Positions 54,553 to 64,000 are shown, numbered from the stretch's first letter. The stretch is 64,000 bases of DNA from Rhizobium sp. CCGE531 (GCF_003627795.1 NZ_CP032684.1:2333001-2397000), one strand, 5' to 3'. Translations and numbers: made by a program. Notes: generated from the sequence alone by a model not told the origin.

Positions 54553-55383
54553 TTAAACGGTTTCTTCGACTTTACGCGCCGTCTGGATTTGCAACAGCGT
54601 GTCGAGGTTCTGATTCACGCGGCAGTAGAATTCCTCGTCGATGAACGGCCGCAGGATGAAGTCGTTGCCGCCGGCCTTGAGGAAACGCGCAGAGAGCAGC
54701 CGGTTGTTGGACGACGAAACGCCGATGATGCGCAGCTCGTGCGAGCCGGTGGTGGCGCGGATGCGCCGCGTCAGTTCGAAGCCATCCATGTCGGGCATGT
54801 TGTAGTCGGTAACCATAAGGCCGATATCCGGACTGGCCTTCAGGATTTGGAGTGCCTTGGCGCCGCTCTCGGCAATGCTGACACGGAAGTTATAGCGCTT
54901 CAGGCGGCTGGACAGCAAAGCGCGCGCCGTCGCACTGTCGTCGACGATGAGCACGTGATGACGGTGGTTGGTGAGAAAACGGCAGATGGATTCCGCCAGC
55001 ATGTCGACCGCGAACACATTGTCCTTGAGAATGTAATCCACGACATCCCTGGCGATCAGCTCGTCACGCATACCTTCCAGAAAGGTGCCGGTGAAGGCGA
55101 TGGTGGGAATGCTGAGATCGACCAGATAAGCCAGGGCTTCGCCTTTCTCGGCCCCCGGCAGATTCATATTCGAGATTGCCAGCTTGATCGGTTCCGACGA
55201 CTTCTCATAGGCAAGCTGCAGCTCCTCGAAATTGCGGCAAATCTCGACATCGATGTCCAGAAGCTCCTTGAGCCTGGCACGGATCATCGCGGTAAAAAGA
55301 TTGGAATCCTCGACGAGAAGAATGCGCGAGCCTGCAAGAGACCCGCCGGAGTACTGCATCCCCGAAACACCCAGAAATGGCAT
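54553..55383 (-). CDS. REC-REC response regulator with degenerate first receiver
   Basis: A 276-aa paralogue of the upstream-coded cyclase without an output domain. REC1 (about 18-140) has Asn72 (AISNMNLPG) where the cyclase has the phosphoacceptor Asp. REC2 (about 143-265) keeps VTDYNMPDMDG. It may act as a phosphate sink or as a dimerisation partner of the cyclase. It is transcribed before the cyclase on the same strand, 185 bp apart. No histidine kinase is adjacent. Confidence 0.88.
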   Translation of the reverse strand: MPFLGVSGMQYSGGSLAGSRILLVEDSNLFTAMIRARLKELLDIDVEICRNFEELQLAYEKSSEPIKLAISNMNLPGAEKGEALAYLVDLSIPTIAFTGTFLEGMRDELIARDVVDYILKDNVFAVDMLAESICRFLTNHRHHVLIVDDSATARALLSSRLKRYNFRVSIAESGAKALQILKASPDIGLMVTDYNMPDMDGFELTRRIRATTGSHELRIIGVSSSNNRLLSARFLKAGGNDFILRPFIDEEFYCRVNQNLDTLLQIQTARKVEETV

Positions 55384-55639
55384 AATGAAAACCTGTTTTT
55401 GAAAATGATCCCCTCTGTGCTTTTTTAGAACAAAGCCTTTGCGGATTTATTAAACCGACTGGTTTCCCGAAGATGAAGAAAGGTGGCATCCGCTGCGGCG
55501 GAGGCGCGCGAATGTTCCGGCTCTTGGAACCGGTCGATGATCATCAAGCATGGAGCGTCGAGTGCCGTTAACGCCGGCTACAATTCCGGCCTTGCCCGTT
55601 GACATGCGGTTGAACCTTGCCGGAACCCATTTGTCCGGC

Positions 55640-58252
55640 TCACTCCGCCGCCGTTCTACCCCGGCGACGGCCGGCACCCTTTACCTCGGAAGCGTTCTCC
55701 TCGGACGGCGAAGCAAGATCTTCCGCCGCATCTGCCTCCGGCCCATCGGCCGAATCCGTCAATATACTGGCCGCAACGTCCCCCGGCCTGCCTCTCCTGC
55801 CATCGCGAACGATATGCAGCTCCTGATGTGGAAAGGGAATGGCAATCCCCTCTTCCTTGAACCGCTTGAGGATTTCGATGCGCAGGTTGTTGCGGATGTC
55901 CATGCCGTCGGAAAGATCCGAAAGATAGAAACGCATCTCGAAATCCAGGGATGACGGACCGAAGCGCAGGAATTCCACGTGCGGCTCAGGATTTCTGAGA
56001 ACCTTCGGAATCGAACGCACCAGTTCCAGCAGAATATCCATGACCTTGCGCGGATCGGCATCATAGCTGACGGATACCGGGATTTCCGAGCGGCCGAGCC
56101 TGTTGCGATGCGTCCAGTTGCCGACCGAAGCGTTGATGAGCTCGGAATTCGGCACGATGATCGACTGCTTGCGGAAGGTCTCGATCTCGGTCGCGCGCAC
56201 CGAGATGCGCTTGACGATACCCTCCGACGTGCCAGACACGATCCAGTCGCCGACCTTGAAAGGCCGTTCGACCAGGAGGATCAGGCCGGACACGAAATTC
56301 GACACGATATTCTGCAGGCCGAAACCGATACCGACCGAAAGGGCGCTGGCAACGAGCGCGAGGCTGGACAAATCGATACCGGCAGCGGAAATGGCAAAGA
56401 TAGCCGCCAAGGCTATGCCGAGATAGCCGATACCGGTCCTCACGGAGTTGCGGACGCCGAGGTCCACCTGCCCGCGCGCCATGACATTACTGTCGAGCCA
56501 ACGCTGGAACCAGCGTGTGACCAGATAGCCGCCGGCAAACAGCAGAATACCGACGAAGATGCCGAGCAAGGAGATCGACATGTTACCGATCTTGATCTCG
56601 GTAAACAGACGATAGGCGAAGACTTCCAGATCCTGGATATGGAAGCCCCAGGACAGCAGAATCAGCGGAAAACCCGTCAGCAGCGCGACGGCATAGGTCG
56701 CAAGCCCGGCGGCGAGACCCGCCTGATCGAGCGCCACTTCGCGAAGCTTCAGGCGGTTTTCCAGAAAGCGGCCGATGATCGTTTCGGCAAAAACGCCCTG
56801 CTTCGACACGGCCTTGCCGAGCTGGAAACCGAGATACATGGTCGCGATGACGGCGCTCGTCACGATCATCTGCGTTGCCATGAAGCGGGCGAGACCCACA
56901 TAGCCGATGAACGAGATGAAGATCACCAATATGCCGAGAACGCGAAGGATGATGGCCATGCCATGCGGCCAGCGTCGCCCTGGCGCATCCGGATCGCCAT
57001 TCTTGGCCAGCATCGGCGAGCCGAACGAGGCGGCAATCAGAATGAGGCCGATCAGCAGCGCCGCCAGGAAGCTCTTCGCCACGGTGACGACGACGGGCGA
57101 GCCCATGGACTCGCTGATGCGATCGAAGACGTAATCCAATCCATTGACCACGGCCATCGCCTGCAGGCACCAGGTCAGCGAATGCGCGCCTTTGTTCGAC
57201 AGCTTGACAAGGCGCCAGTGCGGCCGGAACGGCGCGAAGACGGCATTGCTCAGGCGGCCGACGAAATAGACGAGCCCGATGAAACCGAAGACCGCCGCCA
57301 ATATCGGCGCGATATCCGGCCGCAGCACGTTGAAATTCGAAAGAAAGAAGAAGGATGTGACGAGAAATGCCGCCAGCGACAGCGTGCGGATCATGGTCGA
57401 CCAGAAGGCGACGGAGAGCCGGCTGATATAGGGCGGATTCTCGATGGCCTCGTCCTGCACGTAATAACGGCGGAACAGCCTGTAGCCACCGGCGAGAAAT
57501 AGCAGAGCCGCGCCGATCGACAGACAAACGGCGCCCAGGAACGAGGCGAGCTTGGCTTTCAGCACGAAGCCGATCCAGCTCGTCACGGCGCCGCCGAACT
57601 TGATACCCTCATCGACGAGAGCCGCGCCCGCATCGTCGAATGTCGTGCCGGAAATCTCCGTCCGCTTGAACAATGTCTCGGCGAACAGCTTTCGGCGCAT
57701 CTCCATGAACCGCATGGAAAGCCGATTGCTCTCCGCGGTCAGATTGTCAGCATCGAGGATCACGGCGCTGATCTGGGCGCGCTCGGCATTGAGCCGATCA
57801 CGCTCCTGCGCGACGATCGGTGCTTCCGGCGGCTGGCCCTCCTTGGGAGCGGCGCCCAGCTGGGTCAGGCGCGTATCGATCTCGGCGGTACGGGGCTTCA
57901 GGCGTGCCGGAATTGCGACGACGGCGCGATTGAGTTCGTCGACACGGCCCGACAGCGCCACCAGCGTCTCGTCGTCGGCCCCCGACTGCTTTGCGCTGTC
58001 CCGGAGGGTGTCGTATGTCTTCTTTGCCTTGTTGAGATCGGTAACGGCCGCATCCAGCAATCCGTTTGCAAGCTGTGCGGACTGTTGCTGGTCCGTTTGT
58101 TGCGGCTGCTGGGCCGGCTGTTGATCCTGCGCAAGGGCATACCCGCCAGCCAGCGGGAGGCTGGCAGTAATGGCGGCCAATCCCAGCAGCAAAAGGGGCA
58201 GCAAAAAAAGACGGAATTTCAGCGGGCGCAAGCAAAGCTCCTCGTCGCACAT
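55640..58252 (-). CDS. Large mechanosensitive channel (DUF3772 + MscS)
   Basis: About 870 aa. A signal peptide (LFLLPLLLLGLAAITASLPLAGG) is followed by a periplasmic domain of the DUF3772 type with coiled coil (about 50-200), roughly eleven membrane helices and a C-terminal MscS domain (SVGIGFGLQNIVSNFVSGLI, VERPFKVGDWI). It likely vents solutes on osmotic downshock. The ATG at 58250-58252 has no ribosome site; a TTG at 58229-58231, 6 nt after GAGGAG, may be the true start. The Pro/Glu-rich C-terminus ends GRRRGRTAAE. Confidence 0.88.
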   Translation of the reverse strand: MCDEELCLRPLKFRLFLLPLLLLGLAAITASLPLAGGYALAQDQQPAQQPQQTDQQQSAQLANGLLDAAVTDLNKAKKTYDTLRDSAKQSGADDETLVALSGRVDELNRAVVAIPARLKPRTAEIDTRLTQLGAAPKEGQPPEAPIVAQERDRLNAERAQISAVILDADNLTAESNRLSMRFMEMRRKLFAETLFKRTEISGTTFDDAGAALVDEGIKFGGAVTSWIGFVLKAKLASFLGAVCLSIGAALLFLAGGYRLFRRYYVQDEAIENPPYISRLSVAFWSTMIRTLSLAAFLVTSFFFLSNFNVLRPDIAPILAAVFGFIGLVYFVGRLSNAVFAPFRPHWRLVKLSNKGAHSLTWCLQAMAVVNGLDYVFDRISESMGSPVVVTVAKSFLAALLIGLILIAASFGSPMLAKNGDPDAPGRRWPHGMAIILRVLGILVIFISFIGYVGLARFMATQMIVTSAVIATMYLGFQLGKAVSKQGVFAETIIGRFLENRLKLREVALDQAGLAAGLATYAVALLTGFPLILLSWGFHIQDLEVFAYRLFTEIKIGNMSISLLGIFVGILLFAGGYLVTRWFQRWLDSNVMARGQVDLGVRNSVRTGIGYLGIALAAIFAISAAGIDLSSLALVASALSVGIGFGLQNIVSNFVSGLILLVERPFKVGDWIVSGTSEGIVKRISVRATEIETFRKQSIIVPNSELINASVGNWTHRNRLGRSEIPVSVSYDADPRKVMDILLELVRSIPKVLRNPEPHVEFLRFGPSSLDFEMRFYLSDLSDGMDIRNNLRIEILKRFKEEGIAIPFPHQELHIVRDGRRGRPGDVAASILTDSADGPEADAAEDLASPSEENASEVKGAGRRRGRTAAE

Positions 58253-58607
58253 AACTCGCAGGCAGCGGATGACCGAAATCGCCGAAGAAAATCGAGAACC
58301 GAGTCGTCCTATAGTGTGATTGCGAATTTCATAGTCTTTACGCGTACGCCTTGTAAGACAAAGAAAGGCGACACAAAGGCATTCCGCACCTTTATCCGGT
58401 TCTGAATCGTGCCCGAAGCCGGATATCGCCCGCCTCATCTTGAAGACGACGTATCGGACTGCTCATGCCTGCCCGAAAATAGGCCAGAGGGAAGCCTTGG
58501 CAATGGGTGGTCCATGGCCGTCTGCTTCCCGATATCGGGATGAAGGCCGCGCCTTCGGTGGGCCGGGGTCGGCGCACCGAATTGTTTAAGGATAGGCCTG
58601 AGAAACC
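58253..58607. other. Intergenic stretch, nothing recognised
   Basis: 355 bp between the channel start and the next same-strand gene's stop. It should hold the channel promoter. I see no gene, repeat or clear terminator. Confidence 0.5.
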
Positions 58608-60023
58608 TTAACCAGCCTTGCACTGCGGATGAAAACGCTCAGCCACGTTTTCGGCTGTGGCATAAGCCTGGGTCACGATCTCCGGCACCAGATCGATATC
58701 GGGGAGACTTCCGAGCCCCAAGGGACCGATGGCAAAGAGCCCCTCCGTCGTGCGGCCATTGACCTCGAGCGCACCGCTCGCCTCGACGGCCAGACCGAGG
58801 CCGAGTTCGTCGGGCACCGCAAGGCCGGTGTCGATCAGGCTGCGCAGCAATGGCGCATTCAGATCGGGCGCCTGGCATCGACAGTCGATCACGTCATCGG
58901 CGTAGAGCTGTTCCGGTTCCGATCGGCCCGCAGGCCTCAAAATCATCCCGGTCGGCGTCCGCCGGATGAAATGGCCGCGCAGCAACAAGCTATTCCCCTC
59001 GGCTAGTTCCTGCTCCAGGCGGACATGCAGGGCTTCGGGCAGCCGGTTGCGATGGCTGTCGTAGAGCGCCCGCAGATGACGGTTGAACTGTTGTTTCTGA
59101 CCGGCGGGCAAGGATCGCCAGAGCGACCGCGCATGCTTGCGCAAGCCGTTCATGACAGACTGCCAGCTTTGGCCGCTGGTCTCCGCCTCCTCGCAGGCCT
59201 GACGGATAAAGCGAACGATCTCGCTGAGATTGCCGGGCATTTTATCAGCGGGGAATACCGGATCGGCATTGTTGCGCGTGTGGCTTTGCGGCAGGAAGCC
59301 CCGCCTTGAAACGATGGTGATCTGCCCGGTATAGCCATTGTCGCGCATCTGCAGCAGCCGGTCGACGACACGCAGGCCGCTGCCGAGCAGGATCGTATGC
59401 GGGCGCGACACCAGGCGCCGCGCCCGCACCGTCGTCGGGACATTCACGAGATCGCTGGCCTGCGATTCCTGATCGGTGATGCCGTAGCCGGTCGCCACCA
59501 CCACCATGTCGAACGGCGCATTGACGGCACCGTCGCTTTCCACGACGAAGCGGCCGCCGCGAACGCGGCGAAGCCCGAAGACCGTCTCGCTGCTGACCTG
59601 CACCGTAACATCGCGACGCGACGAGAAGGCCTCGGAAAAGCGCTGATAGACGTAATCGCTGAAAATGCTCTTCGGTACGAAGATCTGCAAAAAGCCGGGT
59701 ATGGCTGCCGGAACGGCACTGCGGAACGGCGCATTGCCACAAAGCCATTGATTGAAATCATCGGGATCGCCGGCGGAGACCGAAAGATCGCGAACGCGGC
59801 TGTTGAGAATTTCGCTGCTATGCCCCGAGGCCAGCGCCTGACCGCCGCTGACGCTGGAATTGGGGTCGAAAAGCTGCAGATGGAACGGAAAGCGCACTGT
59901 CTTCATCAGGGCGATCGCCATCATCATGCCGGAAAAGCCGCGCCCGATAACGGCAATGCGCGGCATCTCATAAGACTGTGCCGCCGCGTTCGTCCTGGCG
60001 GAAAAAAATCCCTGAACCGTCAT
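58608..60023 (-). CDS. COG4529-type FAD/NAD(P)-binding protein
   Basis: A 471-aa flavoprotein related to YdhS-like proteins. The FAD-binding Rossmann motif AVIGRGFSGMMMAIAL is near residue 25, with a second dinucleotide region VATGYG and ILLGSGLRVVDRLLQM (about 175-215) and a C-terminal IGPLGLGSLPDIDLVPEIV. The reaction is unknown. I start at MTVQGFFS, after AGGAG. A clear paralogue is at 62645 to the window end, and an sfnB-like gene lies between. Confidence 0.82.
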   Translation of the reverse strand: MTVQGFFSARTNAAAQSYEMPRIAVIGRGFSGMMMAIALMKTVRFPFHLQLFDPNSSVSGGQALASGHSSEILNSRVRDLSVSAGDPDDFNQWLCGNAPFRSAVPAAIPGFLQIFVPKSIFSDYVYQRFSEAFSSRRDVTVQVSSETVFGLRRVRGGRFVVESDGAVNAPFDMVVVATGYGITDQESQASDLVNVPTTVRARRLVSRPHTILLGSGLRVVDRLLQMRDNGYTGQITIVSRRGFLPQSHTRNNADPVFPADKMPGNLSEIVRFIRQACEEAETSGQSWQSVMNGLRKHARSLWRSLPAGQKQQFNRHLRALYDSHRNRLPEALHVRLEQELAEGNSLLLRGHFIRRTPTGMILRPAGRSEPEQLYADDVIDCRCQAPDLNAPLLRSLIDTGLAVPDELGLGLAVEASGALEVNGRTTEGLFAIGPLGLGSLPDIDLVPEIVTQAYATAENVAERFHPQCKAG

Positions 60024-60726
60024 ATTAACTCCTGGGGCGAGAGGTGGTCGATCATGCCTTTCTTGGGGCTTGCTCACTTTACGGGCCCAGAAACTCAAGC
60101 TCCGATATCTGGTACTCGACAGCTGAAGAACAGTGGCTGACAAAACGCACGGAAGCCGCTTCGGTTCTCAAAACTCGTCGCATTCTTTCAATCCGGATTT
60201 CTCTTCCGCAAAGAAAGATGCGGTAGCAGGTCCAACTCTGATTTGACACCAGATGCCTGCAATCGGCTGCCATGTATTGCTTCTCGGAAGCCTTCAGGCA
60301 GCAGGATTATTGTCATTGTCTACTTATTTAGTCGTATATGAAAGCGCGAAAACGCGCCGCTAGCAAGTGCTTTCTTGCCCGGACAGAATCCGGCTGGCTA
60401 TGCCGCAACGCAAAAACGCCTTGTGGTCGGGGTGTCGCTTGGTGGTTGACGGTCATTTCCATCGGCGGAAAAGAGAGCATTTCATAGCGCTGGCGGCAGC
60501 GCTTTCGATATTGACGGGCGGGACGATGAGAAGCCGCAAGCCCGCTGCCGCAGCAACCACATATCGGCCGGCTCGTTTACAATTTCTGCATTTGCCGCCT
60601 ATCATGTCGAAGGACGTGGCGCGAACGACGGAAGAAAATCCGTTGTAGGCTACCTCCATGGAAATTGAGATCCTGGTGATTTGCCGCGCCTGAAAGACTG
60701 ACCTGGCGCTAGCCGAGGAGTGGTGA
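60024..60726. other. Divergent intergenic region, no gene recognised
   Basis: 703 bp between the flavoprotein start and the sfnB-like start. It has AT-rich patches around 60310-60345 that could be promoters. Short open frames have no ribosome sites or recognisable products. Confidence 0.5.
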
Positions 60727-61944
60727 ATGGGAACTGTTTCGCAGTTGCACGAACGCGTCAAACCACCCGCGCATCGCATTCAAAGCGAAGAGGAAGCGCT
60801 CGACATCGCACGCTCGCTCGCGGCTGGTTTCGCGCAGCAAGCAAGCGATCGAGATATCAACCGCATCCTGCCCTATGACGAGATCGAAGCCCTGTCCCAG
60901 TCGGGCCTGCTTGGCATTTCAGTGCCTTCGGAGCATGGCGGCATCGATATTTCAAACTGCGTTCTTGCCGAGGTCATTGCCATCCTGGCGGAGGCCGATC
61001 CTTCCATCGCGCAGATACTGCAGACGCATTTTCATGTGCTGGAGGCGGTCAGAATCGCCGGCGGCGAGGAACAACGGGCATCCCACTTCGACCGGGCCAT
61101 GATCGGCGATCGCTTCGGCGGCGTCTTTTCCCGACCCGAGACCGGCGGGACGGATCAGGATGCCCTGCATCTGGCACAGGATGGGCTCGGCTTTCGCCTC
61201 AACGGCCGGAGCTTGCCTTCCGCCAGCATTCTGTTTTCAGACTGGATCGCCCTATTCGTCCCGGACAACCGAAAGGGTCTGGTGGCGGCGATCGTGCCGA
61301 GAAATACCGAGGGTATTCAGATCATCGACGACTGGGACGGTTTTGGTCAGCGGACCTCCGGAAACGGCACGACCATACTGCATAATGTCTATCTCAGCGC
61401 CGAGGCCGTGCTCCTGGAGCATGAGAAGCTGACTGAGCCCACGGTGATCGATTGCGTGAACCAGCTCACCCATGCCGGCATCAATCTCGGCATCGCTCGA
61501 TCCGCTCTGGCGGCGACCATAGAGTTCGTGCGGACCAATCCTCAGCCGTCGGCGGATAACGGCTCCAGGCGCGCCGTGGACGATCCGTTGCTGGTGACGA
61601 GGATCGGCGAAATTGCCATTCGGATCGAAGCAGCGACGGCGATCGTGGAGCGAGCCGGCAGCAAGATCGACGCCGCCCAGATCAATCTCACCGAGGATCA
61701 CGTCATCGATGCCGCGCTCTCCGTTGCGGCGGCCCAGGCGATTACGGCTGATATCGCCATGGAAGCATCCAACACGTTGTTCGATCTTGCCGGCACGACG
61801 TCGGCGCGCATCGGGCTCAATCTCGATCGCCACTGGCGCAATGCCCGCATCCACACGCTGTATGATCCAGCGCGCCGAACCCATAATATCGTCGGCAACT
61901 ATCATCTCAACGGCATAAAGCCATCCAGAAACTCGCTGCTCTGA
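60727..61944 (+). CDS. sfnB: SfnB-like sulfur-acquisition oxidoreductase
   Basis: A 405-aa acyl-CoA-dehydrogenase-fold flavoprotein of the SfnB/DszC type (GISVPSEHGGIDISN near residue 63, FSRPETGGTDQDALHL, DWDGFGQRTSGNGTTILHNV). Family members are FMNH2-dependent monooxygenases for dimethylsulfone or other organosulfur compounds under sulfate limitation. GAGGAG precedes the ATG. It is convergent with an Rrf2 regulator and flanked by two COG4529 flavoproteins. Confidence 0.82.
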   Translation: MGTVSQLHERVKPPAHRIQSEEEALDIARSLAAGFAQQASDRDINRILPYDEIEALSQSGLLGISVPSEHGGIDISNCVLAEVIAILAEADPSIAQILQTHFHVLEAVRIAGGEEQRASHFDRAMIGDRFGGVFSRPETGGTDQDALHLAQDGLGFRLNGRSLPSASILFSDWIALFVPDNRKGLVAAIVPRNTEGIQIIDDWDGFGQRTSGNGTTILHNVYLSAEAVLLEHEKLTEPTVIDCVNQLTHAGINLGIARSALAATIEFVRTNPQPSADNGSRRAVDDPLLVTRIGEIAIRIEAATAIVERAGSKIDAAQINLTEDHVIDAALSVAAAQAITADIAMEASNTLFDLAGTTSARIGLNLDRHWRNARIHTLYDPARRTHNIVGNYHLNGIKPSRNSLL

Positions 61945-61968
61945 AAAACGCAGGGAGCGCCGAAGAGG

Positions 61969-62436
61969 TCAGCCGATCTGCGAGGCGCGGTGGTCTTCCC
62001 GTTCCGGGAGCTCAACATCCGCGCCGCCGGCAACGAACTGTTCCAGCGACATGTTGTCGAGAATCTCGGCAATGGCGTCACGCACCTCCGTCATGGAGCG
62101 CCGCACCTGACAGCGCTCCGGATCGGAACAGTCGTCGCAGGCTTCGTAGGCCGTACGGCTGGCGCAGCGGATCGGCGCCAACGGGCCGTCCAGGGTGCGG
62201 ATGACATGACCGATGCGGATTTCCGACGCCGGACGCGACAGAGAATAGCCGCCACCCGGCCCCTTCTTCGAGCGCAATACGCCGGCATTGCGCAATTCGA
62301 GCAGGATGGTATCGAGAAACTTCTTCGGGATATTGTTGCGCAACGCGATATCGTTGATGAATGCGGTTTCGCCTGGACCGAGGCGTGCGAGATCCACCAA
62401 CGCCTTCAGTCCGTATTTTCCTTTTTTCGTAAGCAT
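61969..62436 (-). CDS. Rrf2-family transcriptional regulator
   Basis: A 155-aa Rrf2 regulator. A winged helix (KKGKYGLKALVDLARL, then KKFLDTILLELRNAGVLRSK and GPGGGYSLSRP) is followed by a cysteine-rich segment CASRTAYEACDDC and ERC. Three or four cysteines could bind an Fe-S cluster, as in IscR/NsrR. Its nearest neighbours suggest sulfur, redox or organosulfur control. It reads away from the flavoprotein gene at 62645. Confidence 0.87.
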   Translation of the reverse strand: MLTKKGKYGLKALVDLARLGPGETAFINDIALRNNIPKKFLDTILLELRNAGVLRSKKGPGGGYSLSRPASEIRIGHVIRTLDGPLAPIRCASRTAYEACDDCSDPERCQVRRSMTEVRDAIAEILDNMSLEQFVAGGADVELPEREDHRASQIG

Positions 62437-62596
62437 CGCCGTCCGCTTTACTGCAAGGTCGATTGTTGAAACCCGGCTTGGCCGCCCAAAAGAGACTCAC
62501 CCGGTCCATCCTGTCATCACGGATTGCGGAAGTAACCCCGCACGTCCTGACGAGCAAGATAGTAACTCACAAATTGTATAGTTTATATGAGTAAAT

Positions 62597-62617
62597 TTAG
62601 GCAATTGTATCGCCTAA
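62597..62617. promoter_or_regulatory. Inverted repeat between flavoprotein stop and Rrf2 promoter
   Basis: TTAGGC-9 nt-GCCTAA is a perfect 6-bp inverted repeat 28 bp after the flavoprotein stop, in an AT-rich stretch leading to the Rrf2 gene. It may be a terminator remnant or an operator. Confidence 0.35.
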
Positions 62618-62644
62618 GCAACGAATTTGCGGCTTTTCTTGGAT

Positions 62645-64000
62645 TTAGGCGGCGCTACTGTCCAAATACGCCTTCCTTTTCCCATGCCTGTGGTCGTTGA
62701 TCGCGCCAGCGACCTGTTCGGCGACAAGCACGGCATGCTCGACCACTTCGGGCAATCCCATGAGTTCGCCGAAAGTACCGCGCGCGAGCGGCCCGGAAAT
62801 AAACAGGGACGGCACCACCGTTCCATCGGCGGTAAGCGCCCGCGATTGCGTATCGCAGGCAAATCCCAGCCGTGCGGGATCCATTGCCAGATACCCGGCT
62901 TTCGACAGTTCCTCGATCCAGCCTTGTGATTGCAGAATGCCGCGATGCCCCGGACCGGTGGTGACAACGACTGCATCGAATTGCCTCTCGACATGCCGCT
63001 CGGACCGACGGAGCCGCAGTCTGCAGGCGATGACACCATTGGCAACGTCAACAGCCGCGACCGAAGCCGCCAGCACCTCGAGCCTGCCGCTTTCGATCGC
63101 CCGATCGCTGGCCGCCTCCACCTGCGGCGCGACGCGAAAACGATGCACATCCCAGAACGGCCTCAAATGCCTGACGAGACGGCGCCGCTCCGCGATCGGC
63201 AGCGCTTGCCATACATGCCGGCCCTGCCCCCTCACCTGATCGATGACGGCATGCCAGCTGCGCCCTTCGCTCTCCGCCTTGCGGATGGCGGCCCGCAGGC
63301 GGCGCAGGAGATCAAGCGCGGTCTTCGACGGCGCACTGGCGAAATCGCCGAATGGCTCCTGCTTCACCGCCGCATGGCCACGCGAGCGCAGGCCACGTCG
63401 CGATATGGCGGTGACCGGTCCCGTATGACCTCTGAGTTCGAGTGAAGCGATGACATCGGCCGAGGTCAAGCCGTTGCCGACGACCAGGACGCGATCCCCG
63501 GCGCGGATAGCCGCAAGCGCATGCGGCTGCGTCGGATCCGGAACGAAGCGCGGGTGTTCGGCAAGCGCATCCTGTAGCACCTGCGGCGGCAAAGGCGACG
63601 GATGGCTGGTGGCGATGACAAGAATATCCGCATCCACGCGCTGTCCCGCCGCACCGGTGACCGTCCAGCGGAGGCCTGCCCTCTCGATGCGCTCCACGCT
63701 TTGCCTGACATGGATAACCCGCCCATCCTCGATGAAGGGATGGATCATGCTATTGATATAATTGCCGAAGACAGAGCGCCGTGGAAAGAGATTGCCATTG
63801 GCGGCAACCGCCGCCTCGTCGTCGGCAAGCGCATCCTTCTCCTGCAGCCAGCCTTGAAAATGCTCGATATCGTCGGGCAGCAGACTCATCTTGGCGGCCG
63901 GCACATTGATGCGGTGGGCGGCATCTTGCGTATCGTAGGCGAGCCCTGCTCCTAAACGTTCCCGCGGCTCGAAGATGAAGAGCCGGCCGGGCTGCAACGA
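62645..64000 (-). CDS. COG4529-type FAD/NAD(P)-binding protein, cut by window edge
   Basis: At least 450 aa; the start lies beyond position 64000. The visible part begins RLFIFEPRERLGAGLAYDT, aligning with the region just after the first Rossmann motif of the paralogue at 58608-60023, so about 30-40 N-terminal residues are missing. It has the second nucleotide motif VLVVGNGLTSADVIASL and C-terminal FISGPLARGTFGELMGLPEVV. The function is unknown; it is probably an oxidoreductase. Confidence 0.82.
   Translation of the reverse strand, partial: SLQPGRLFIFEPRERLGAGLAYDTQDAAHRINVPAAKMSLLPDDIEHFQGWLQEKDALADDEAAVAANGNLFPRRSVFGNYINSMIHPFIEDGRVIHVRQSVERIERAGLRWTVTGAAGQRVDADILVIATSHPSPLPPQVLQDALAEHPRFVPDPTQPHALAAIRAGDRVLVVGNGLTSADVIASLELRGHTGPVTAISRRGLRSRGHAAVKQEPFGDFASAPSKTALDLLRRLRAAIRKAESEGRSWHAVIDQVRGQGRHVWQALPIAERRRLVRHLRPFWDVHRFRVAPQVEAASDRAIESGRLEVLAASVAAVDVANGVIACRLRLRRSERHVERQFDAVVVTTGPGHRGILQSQGWIEELSKAGYLAMDPARLGFACDTQSRALTADGTVVPSLFISGPLARGTFGELMGLPEVVEHAVLVAEQVAGAINDHRHGKRKAYLDSSAA

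Overview
This window looks like chromosomal DNA of a Rhizobium-like alphaproteobacterium (family Rhizobiaceae). The base composition is GC-rich. It carries the acpXL/lpxXL operon for very-long-chain hydroxy-fatty-acid lipid A, which is typical of Rhizobiales, and the aerobic cobalamin pathway in its Rhizobium/Pseudomonas denitrificans form (cobN, cobO, cobW, cobP, cobQ). DUF1127 and entericidin-type small genes fit the same group. I see no rRNA, no complete tRNA, no CRISPR array, no insertion sequence and no prophage.

Layout. 0-5.3 kb: a gamma-class carbonic anhydrase-like gene, then a zinc-starvation regulon (zur, znuB, znuC divergent from znuA, plus a COG0523 GTPase) with three 15-bp Zur-like palindromes. 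5.3-6.0 kb: a PAS protein. 6.3-11.7 kb: the lipid A operon acpXL-fabZXL-fabF-fabF-adh2XL-lpxXL, in which one of the two ketosynthases has lost its active-site cysteine. 11.9-30.3 kb: cobalamin synthesis in two main runs. These are cobA-cobB-cobC-cobD, with 4-bp overlaps, and a long cobalamin riboswitch followed by cobP-cobW-cobN-(cupin)-cobO; cobE and cobQ stand apart. A nucleoside hydrolase, a TSUP permease, an L,D-transpeptidase and a ClC channel are interspersed. cobN is unusual: it contains an in-frame pair of inverted ~50-bp repeats and a separate 31-bp stretch that reads like the 3' end of a tRNA.

31.5-36 kb: a glycine betaine/choline-type ABC transporter and a betaine-homocysteine-type methyltransferase. 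36-40 kb: UDP-galactopyranose mutase, two glycosyltransferase-like proteins and a phosphodiester-glycosidase-like protein. 40.2-51 kb: a corrinoid one-carbon cluster (MttB-family methyltransferase, Fe-S protein, corrinoid protein, DUF1638, 'virulence factor' family protein, separate MTHFR C-terminal domain, MTHFR, methyl-THF:corrinoid methyltransferase, a 112-aa unknown, RACo-type corrinoid activator, LysR regulator). 51-53 kb: small proteins and a GbdR-like AraC regulator. 53-55.4 kb: a REC-REC-GGDEF protein and a REC-REC paralogue. 55.6-64 kb: a large mechanosensitive channel, two paralogous COG4529 flavoproteins around an sfnB-like gene, and an Rrf2 regulator.

How it fits together (inference). 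Imported betaine-like quaternary amines could be demethylated by MttB onto the corrinoid protein. The methyl group would pass to tetrahydrofolate and be oxidised through MTHFR, with RACo repairing oxidised corrinoid. The neighbouring genes make the B12 cofactor. BHMT offers a second demethylation route. Four enzymes of this scheme carry Arg/Gly-rich low-complexity tails, which is the most unexpected shared feature I see here.
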